Below, in pieces: positions 28,345-33,027 of a stretch of 33,027 nucleotides of DNA (position 1 is the first letter of the stretch; every line of letters starts with the position of its first letter). The notes under the pieces are model-generated. The model did no database searches and was not told the origin of the DNA. It worked only from the letters and a program-made list of their open reading frames with translations. A program made the translations under genes and the position numbers. Where the stretch lies: positions 1 to 33,027 of the forward strand of contig JAFWCN010000013.1 of assembly GCA_017536895.1 (NCBI GenBank), read 5' to 3'. The stretch is from Candidatus Saccharimonadota bacterium (GTDB lineage Bacteria > Patescibacteriota > Saccharimonadia > Saccharimonadales > Saccharimonadaceae).

Positions 28345-29283
28345 TCATTTCGTCTCGCTATGAAACTTCTCATGTATCTCGCGAAGATGCGCATCCGTCA
28401 CATGTGTATAAATCTGCGTAGTAGATATATCGGCATGCCCGAGCATTGACTGCACCGATCTTAAATCCGCCCCGTTCATCAAAAGGTCCGTCGCAAAAGA
28501 ATGCCGGAGAGTATGTGGCGACACATGCTTTGTAATCCCAGCTAACCTTGCGTATTTTTCTACAATTCGTTCCACGCTTCGCGCCGAAATCCGTCGGTAA
28601 TCTCCCGAAGTATCTGCCGTCTGCAAATTTCGCGAGTTGTTTAAAAACAGTGCCGGTAGGGAATCAGTTCTCGCATCAAGATAATCTGACACTCTGTCTG
28701 CACAGGCTTTAGATATAAATATCGGCCGGTCCTTCGAACCTTTGCCCCGCACCATGAATTCACGCCGTTCCAGATTAATTGAATCCCGGTTTAGCCCCAC
28801 TAACTCCGATACTCGTAGCCCTCCGGAATACAGCAGTTCAATAATCGCTCTATCTCGAAGCCCAGATTCTGTTGAAGTATCAATCTGATTCAACATCTCT
28901 TCTACTTCGTCATAGTGTAAAAAAGTCACTTGCTTTCGCACCACTTTTGGCAGTTCCACGAGTGATGGGTCTAACGATTTTATATCCCTCCGCGCCAAGT
29001 ATCTCAAGAACCCCCTCAACGCAATTAGATGGTATGCCTGCGTAATTACCTTTAAATCATCCTCGCCATTTTCTGAACCATAGCGATTGAGTTTTAGCCG
29101 ATACTTTCTAAGTAGCTCCTTCGTAATATCTTGCGCTCGCACTGTGTCCTTGTTTAGTATTTCCTGCGCTATCATCATAAACCTTTCAAGATACAACCGA
29201 TAATTATCAATCGTCTTCTTACTCCTCCCCGCCTCAATCTCAAGATGTTCCAAAAAGTCATTTATTAACTCACTAATATCCAT
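28345..29283 (-). CDS. xerD: Tyrosine recombinase XerC/XerD
   Basis: 312 residues, normal size. Resolves chromosome dimers at dif together with FtsK. SAM-like N-terminal domain (INDFLEHLEIEAGRSKKTIDNYRLYLERF), catalytic Arg in LLYSGGLRVSELVGL, HTLRHSFATDLL (His-x-x-Arg) and Tyr in STTQIYTHV. C and D types cannot be separated here; small genomes often keep one. Start set at 29283, where TATAAT lies 6 nt upstream; a longer TTG start is unlikely. It might instead be an integrase, but nothing mobile adjoins it. Confidence 0.88.
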   Translation of the reverse strand: MDISELINDFLEHLEIEAGRSKKTIDNYRLYLERFMMIAQEILNKDTVRAQDITKELLRKYRLKLNRYGSENGEDDLKVITQAYHLIALRGFLRYLARRDIKSLDPSLVELPKVVRKQVTFLHYDEVEEMLNQIDTSTESGLRDRAIIELLYSGGLRVSELVGLNRDSINLERREFMVRGKGSKDRPIFISKACADRVSDYLDARTDSLPALFLNNSRNLQTADTSGDYRRISARSVERIVEKYARLAGITKHVSPHTLRHSFATDLLMNGADLRSVQSMLGHADISTTQIYTHVTDAHLREIHEKFHSETK

Positions 29284-29289
29284 ATAAGT

Positions 29290-29295
29290 ATTATA
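29290..29295 (-). promoter_or_regulatory. -10 box of xer gene
   Basis: Minus-strand TATAAT (29295-29290), then 6 nt to the ATG at 29283. The divergent ackA -10 is only 3 bp away. Confidence 0.65.
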
Positions 29296-29304
29296 TGATA
29301 TAAT
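29296..29304 (+). promoter_or_regulatory. Extended -10 promoter of ackA
   Basis: TGaTATAAT, hexamer 29299-29304. A short leader with AGGAG precedes the ATG at 29328, so ackA is not leaderless. Confidence 0.6.
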
Positions 29305-29327
29305 TGACAAAAGGAATAGGAGTAAAA

Positions 29328-30524
29328 ATGAAAATATTATGTGTCAACGCTGGCTCATCGTCTTTGAAGTTTCAACTTTACGAAATGCCAGAAGAAATAT
29401 CAATTATTAGCGGTTATGTAGAGAAAATCGGTGCCAAAGATAGCTTTTACACTATCAAACACGAAGGCGAAAAGACCGAAACCAAAGCCCCGATTAAGGA
29501 CCACACTGAGGCCGTCAAAATCATGCTTGATGAACTAATCAATTACGGTGTCGTCAAGGATCTAGAGGAAATTCGTGGTGTCGGCCACCGCGTCCTTCAC
29601 GGCGGGGAAAAGTATTCCGACTCAGTAGTCATTACCAAGGAAGTATTGCGTGATATCAAGAATCTAACCAAGCTCGGCCCTCTCCATCACCCAGGCAACA
29701 TTGCCGGTATCAAAGCCATGCAGGCAGCTCTTCCAAATGCTGTTCAGGTTGCAGTATTTGATACCGCCTTCCATCAAACCATCCCGAAGACTCAGTATAT
29801 GTACCCAGTCCCTATGGAATGGTATAAAAAGTACGGTGTTCGCAAATACGGATTCCATGGTACCAGCCATAAATATATTACGGAGCTCATGTCCCAAAAA
29901 CTCGGCAAGGAAAAGGTCAACCTTATTATTTGTCACGTAGGTTCCGGCGCTAGCATTACCGCTGTCAAGGATAGCGAGAGTTACGACACCACCATGGGTC
30001 TCACTCCGCTCGATGGTCTCATGATGGGCACTCGCTCCGGTTCAATTGACCCATCCATCATCAAATACATGATTGATGAATCTGGCATGAAATATGATGA
30101 AATCGACGAAGCTTTGAATAAGAAATCCGGCCTTCTTGGTATTTGCGGATTCAATGACAACCGCGACGTCGAGCAAGCCATCCGAAACGGTGACGAAGAC
30201 GCTCGTCTTGCTCTTGATATGTATGTTGATCGCATCGACCGCTATATCGCCGAGTATTACATCGAACTTGGTGGTAAAGTTGACGCTATCGTCTTCACCG
30301 CTGGTGTGCTTGAAAACGGCGCCGAGACTAGGGAATCAATCATCGAAGGCTTGGAGCCACTCGGTATTAAGATTAACCACGAAGTCAACAACGCTATCGC
30401 CAGCTTCAAGGAAATCACTAGCGGCATCATTACTGCTGAAGATTCTACCGTACCAGTATACGTAGAACCAACCAACGAAGAGGTCATGATTACCCGGGAC
30501 GCCTACAGATTCTGCGAAAAATAG
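29328..30524 (+). CDS. ackA: Acetate kinase
   Basis: 398 residues. Converts acetyl-phosphate and ADP to acetate and ATP, the final ATP-forming step of mixed-acid fermentation. Seen: ILCVNAGSSSLKFQLYEM, GHRVLHGGEKY, PLHHPGNIAGI, VAVFDTAFHQTIP, YGFHGTSHKY, CHVGSGASI, GLMMGTRSGSIDPSI and VFTAGVLENGA. The AGGAG and promoter favour the ATG at 29328; an in-frame TTG at 29304 lies in the -10 region. No phosphotransacetylase or phosphoketolase gene is in the window. Divergent from xer. Confidence 0.96.
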   Translation: MKILCVNAGSSSLKFQLYEMPEEISIISGYVEKIGAKDSFYTIKHEGEKTETKAPIKDHTEAVKIMLDELINYGVVKDLEEIRGVGHRVLHGGEKYSDSVVITKEVLRDIKNLTKLGPLHHPGNIAGIKAMQAALPNAVQVAVFDTAFHQTIPKTQYMYPVPMEWYKKYGVRKYGFHGTSHKYITELMSQKLGKEKVNLIICHVGSGASITAVKDSESYDTTMGLTPLDGLMMGTRSGSIDPSIIKYMIDESGMKYDEIDEALNKKSGLLGICGFNDNRDVEQAIRNGDEDARLALDMYVDRIDRYIAEYYIELGGKVDAIVFTAGVLENGAETRESIIEGLEPLGIKINHEVNNAIASFKEITSGIITAEDSTVPVYVEPTNEEVMITRDAYRFCEK

Positions 30525-30555
30525 TTGATTATTCGTCAAACAAGATGAATTGCGC

Positions 30556-30561
30556 TATAAT
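30556..30561 (+). promoter_or_regulatory. -10 promoter of amino-acid ABC operon
   Basis: TATAAT at 30556-30561, then 6 nt to the ATG at 30568; no Shine-Dalgarno and no clear -35 box. Confidence 0.6.
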
Positions 30562-30567
30562 AGTATT

Positions 30568-31419
30568 ATGCATAAGCTTAAACATGCGATATTTATAGCG
30601 CTTTTTATCGCAGTGACAATTGGGATGGGAGTTAGCGTTTTCTTTTCCATTCAAGGTGATGCCAAAGCCGACTATGTAGTCGAAACCAACGTCCCGTTTG
30701 CTCCGTTTGAATTCTACAAAGATCGTAAAATTGTCGGTGTCGACGTTGACATCGTCAATCGCGTCGCCAAGAAACTAGACAAAACCATTCAAATCAAAAA
30801 TGTAGAATTTGATGTTATTATTGATAATGTTGAAAACGGCCTCATTGCTGACGCTGGCGCTGCCGGCCTCACAATTACACCCGCCAGGGAAGAAAAGGTC
30901 AACTTCACCATCCCATATTATACTTCCGTCCAATATGTCATTTTTAACCATAATTTTCCGCCCACCCTCCGTGATGACCACGTCGTTTGGGACTCGCTCG
31001 CTGGCTACACTATCGGTTCGCAAATTGGTAGTACCGGATATATTTTCGTCGAAGATGAAATCAAGAACGGCACCCTAATGAATACTGGCACTTCACTCAA
31101 AGGTATCGACTCGCATCAGCTTGCCGTAGACGCCATTAATTCGCACATTGTTGATTTTGCCGTCGCTGATGAGTTGGTCGCCAAATTCATTATCGAAAAA
31201 AATCCCGATCTTGGCGCCCTCCCTCTTTACTATGCCGGCCGTACTCGTGACGAAGATTATCCAGTCGAAGAATCCTACGCTATCGCCGTCAACAAAGACC
31301 GTCCTGAACTTTTAAAAGCATTCAACGAAGTGCTAATTGAAATGCTTACCGACACCGAAGACGGCACCAATGAAATAGATAGATTAGTATTAAAATACAT
31401 GGGGTTAGAAAATGAATAG
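30568..31419 (+). CDS. Amino-acid ABC transporter, substrate-binding protein
   Basis: 283 residues. Signal peptide or anchor (about 8-30, with a possible AKA|D site; no lipobox Cys), then a bilobed family-3 solute-binding domain: NVPFAPFEFYKDRKIVGVDVDIVNRVAKKL, DAGAAGLTITPAREEKVNFTIPYYTS, SLAGYTIGSQIGSTGYIFVED, YAIAVNKDRPELLKAFNEVL. The ligand is probably a polar amino acid; which one cannot be told. First gene of a three-gene importer. The stop overlaps the permease start by 8 nt. Confidence 0.92.
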   Translation: MHKLKHAIFIALFIAVTIGMGVSVFFSIQGDAKADYVVETNVPFAPFEFYKDRKIVGVDVDIVNRVAKKLDKTIQIKNVEFDVIIDNVENGLIADAGAAGLTITPAREEKVNFTIPYYTSVQYVIFNHNFPPTLRDDHVVWDSLAGYTIGSQIGSTGYIFVEDEIKNGTLMNTGTSLKGIDSHQLAVDAINSHIVDFAVADELVAKFIIEKNPDLGALPLYYAGRTRDEDYPVEESYAIAVNKDRPELLKAFNEVLIEMLTDTEDGTNEIDRLVLKYMGLENE

Positions 31420-32134
31420 TTTAATAATCATAGGTGATTTCTTTGTCAAAGTATCAGAACTCTTTACCACGCCGGAGTATATCGACGCGCTTCTTCACGG
31501 TTTCTTACTCACTATCCAAATCTCGTATTTTGCTATTCTGCTTGGCATTATTCTTGGTACCATCATCGCCTTAGTTGATATTGCGAAACCCAAAGGCTGG
31601 CTTGTCATCCCGAAATTCATCTGTAGTGTTTATACCACTATCATTCGTGGCACGCCAATGGCTCTCCAGCTTTTCATTATGTTCTTTGCTATTTTTGCCA
31701 TCAAAGGTTTTCCGAGCATCATCATCGCCATTCTCGCTTTCGGGCTAAACTCTGCTGCTTATACCGCCGAAGTCATCCGTGGCGGCATACTCTCCGTCGA
31801 CAAAGGCCAAACCGAAGCCGGCGAAGCTCTCGGTCTTTCGCAAACTACCATCTTCTTCAAAATCGTCGCCCCCCAAGCCATTAAGAACATCATCCCGGCT
31901 CTCGGCAACGAAATCATCACCGTCATCAAGGAGACCGCCATTGTCAGCATGGTCGGCATGTACGACCTCAACATGGCCGCCAAGGACATCGGTTCCGGTC
32001 AAAACATGGCGAGCTACATTGTCCCGATGTTTGTCGCCGCCCTGTTCTACCTCGCGACCATCTACCTCATTACTTTTATCGTGAAACGTATTGAAAAATC
32101 ACTTCGAAAAAGTGATTTAAGGACGGAGGCTTAA
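31412..32134 (+). CDS. Amino-acid ABC transporter, permease
   Basis: 240 residues with about five membrane helices, of the His/Glu/Gln/Arg permease family. TTIIRGTPMALQLFIMFF and the ATPase-coupling loop EAGEALGLSQTTIFFKIVAPQAIKNIIPALGNEII are diagnostic. It probably acts as a homodimer since only one permease is present. Overlaps the upstream gene by 8 nt and abuts the ATPase gene without a spacer. Confidence 0.94.
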   Translation: MNSLIIIGDFFVKVSELFTTPEYIDALLHGFLLTIQISYFAILLGIILGTIIALVDIAKPKGWLVIPKFICSVYTTIIRGTPMALQLFIMFFAIFAIKGFPSIIIAILAFGLNSAAYTAEVIRGGILSVDKGQTEAGEALGLSQTTIFFKIVAPQAIKNIIPALGNEIITVIKETAIVSMVGMYDLNMAAKDIGSGQNMASYIVPMFVAALFYLATIYLITFIVKRIEKSLRKSDLRTEA

Positions 32135-32869
32135 ATGGAAAACAAAAACACGGATTTAGTTGTCAAGAATCTGAAGAAACATTACGGCAAGAACAAAGTC
32201 TTAAATGGTATCAATTTCGAACTAAAAGAAGGTGAACGCGTAGTAGTGCTTGGTCCATCCGGCTCAGGCAAATCAACCTTTCTCCGTTGTATCAATCGTC
32301 TTGAGGATCCCTCAAGCGGCCAAATTATCCTCGATGGCGTCGAAGTCACCGACAAAAACATCCGCAAAATTCGTCGCAATATCGGTATGGTTTTCCAGCA
32401 TTTTAATCTCATTAATAACCTTACTGTTATGGAAAACCTCACCTTAGCTCCCGTCAGGCTCAAGGTCATGAACAAATCCGATGCTGAGAAACGTGCTCAC
32501 GAACTTTTGAAACATATTGGTTTACCAAATAAAGCCAACTCCTATCCCGCCTCCCTCTCCGGCGGTCAAAAACAGCGTATCGCCATCATTCGCGCTATGA
32601 TGTTATCACCTGAAGTATTGTTATTTGACGAACCAACTTCCGCTCTTGACCCTGAATCCATCGGCGACGTGCTCTCACTCATTCGCGAGCTCGCCGATCG
32701 TGGCATGACCATCATGATTGTCACCCACGAAATGAGCTTCGCCCGTGAAATCGCCACCCGCATCGTATTCGTAGACAAAGGCAAAATCATCGAAGAGGGA
32801 ACACCAACCGAATTTTTCAACCGCCCGAAGACTCCCCGCGTCCAAGAATTCCTCCAAAAAGTTCTCTAA
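32135..32869 (+). CDS. Amino-acid ABC transporter, ATP-binding protein
   Basis: 244 residues, GlnQ-like. Walker A GPSGSGKST, Q-loop NIGMVFQHFNLI, signature SLSGGQKQRIAI, Walker B EVLLFDEPTSALD, and H-loop IVTHEMSFAREIA are all present. It energises the adjacent permease. The ATG directly follows the permease stop, with GGAGG upstream inside that gene. Confidence 0.95.
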   Translation: MENKNTDLVVKNLKKHYGKNKVLNGINFELKEGERVVVLGPSGSGKSTFLRCINRLEDPSSGQIILDGVEVTDKNIRKIRRNIGMVFQHFNLINNLTVMENLTLAPVRLKVMNKSDAEKRAHELLKHIGLPNKANSYPASLSGGQKQRIAIIRAMMLSPEVLLFDEPTSALDPESIGDVLSLIRELADRGMTIMIVTHEMSFAREIATRIVFVDKGKIIEEGTPTEFFNRPKTPRVQEFLQKVL

Positions 32870-32873
32870 AACC

Positions 32874-32902
32874 TTGTATTATAATGGGGGGGGTGATATA
32901 AT
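32874..32902 (+). promoter_or_regulatory. Promoter with G8 tract in the spacer
   Basis: -35 TTGTAT at 32874-32879, a 17-bp spacer containing eight consecutive G (32886-32893) and ending TGa, and -10 TATAAT at 32897-32902. A second TATAAT lies at 32880-32885. Length changes in the G tract would alter promoter spacing. Confidence 0.6.
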
Positions 32903-32911
32903 AAAACATAT

Positions 32912-33027
32912 ATGCATAAGCGAATAGGAGGTATAGTCTCATTTCTCGCATTAGCTTTACTATGTGGAGTTATCAGTCTTTTTAATGTTAACAGTACCTA
33001 TGCCACCGATTCAATCACTCTAAATAT
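32912..33027 (+). CDS. Exported protein, N-terminal part only
   Basis: The frame runs off the right edge; 38 residues are visible. MHKRIGGIVSFLALALLCGVISLFNVNSTYATDSITLN is a clear signal peptide with cleavage probably after TYA. It begins ATGCATAAG like three other exported proteins here. What follows is unknown; a surface protein like the one at the left edge is possible. Gap to the -10 box is 9 nt, with no Shine-Dalgarno. Confidence 0.7.
   Translation, partial: MHKRIGGIVSFLALALLCGVISLFNVNSTYATDSITLN

Noticed and set aside
1-33027. UGA recoded as an amino acid
   Set aside because: TGA closes several genes at the expected protein ends (vapB, ftsK, rlmH, xer), and no conserved protein needs read-through of TGA.
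1-33027. CRISPR array
   Set aside because: No regularly spaced direct repeats of 20-40 bp were seen and no cas genes occur.

Overview
The window reads as a piece of a small, monoderm, ultra-reduced bacterial chromosome, most likely Candidatus Saccharibacteria (TM7) or a close Patescibacteria/CPR relative. The reasons are the type IV pilus set without any secretin, the short ribosomal proteins, surface proteins with FISUMP and InlB-type repeats, the very tight gene packing, and the large share of genes that appear to be leaderless. TGA is used as an ordinary stop (ftsK, rlmH, xer, vapB), so this is not a UGA-recoding lineage such as SR1/Gracilibacteria. The taxonomic call is inference from gene content; no rRNA is present.

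Layout. 1-1867: 3' part of a surface protein. 1868-2857: GC-rich palindrome, terminator and a vapBC toxin-antitoxin pair with a near-consensus promoter. 2879-5050: P-type cation ATPase. 5159-11538: a cluster of exported proteins, three of which share one two-helix membrane module fused to different enzyme-like domains (NlpC/P60-like, SGNH hydrolase, propeller-like plus Cys/His domain). The core genes tsaD and rlmH lie inside it on the minus strand. 11629-11703: tRNA-Gln(TTG). 11790-13024: two minus-strand putative DNA-binding/coiled-coil genes. 13163-17064: ftsK, then rpsF-ssb-rpsR-efp. 17113-28344: type IV pilus locus pilM-N-O-(small)-B-T-C, two pilins, prepilin peptidase, and a 582-residue pilin-like adhesin. 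28345-29283: Xer recombinase. 29328-30524: acetate kinase. 30568-32869: amino-acid ABC transporter. 32912-end: start of another exported protein.

How it works together. The pilus genes encode the inner-membrane platform (PilM/N/O/C), extension and retraction motors (PilB, PilT), processing (PilD), two ordinary pilins and one very large pilin with adhesin-like repeats: a complete monoderm pilus suited to attachment to a host cell. The exported hydrolase fusions and surface proteins fit the same episymbiont lifestyle. AckA (ATP from acetyl-phosphate) and the amino-acid importer fit a fermentative scavenger.

The most notable signals are: (1) a rigid promoter rule, TATAAT-like box then exactly 6 nt then the start codon, at about a dozen genes, implying leaderless mRNAs; (2) two related palindromic elements inserted in frame in tsaD; (3) an imperfect 30-bp duplication of the rlmH 3' end flanking one exported-hydrolase gene, reminiscent of SCC-type attachment sites; (4) the shuffled two-helix module family; (5) a G8 tract inside the 17-bp promoter spacer of the last exported-protein gene, a phase-variation-like layout.
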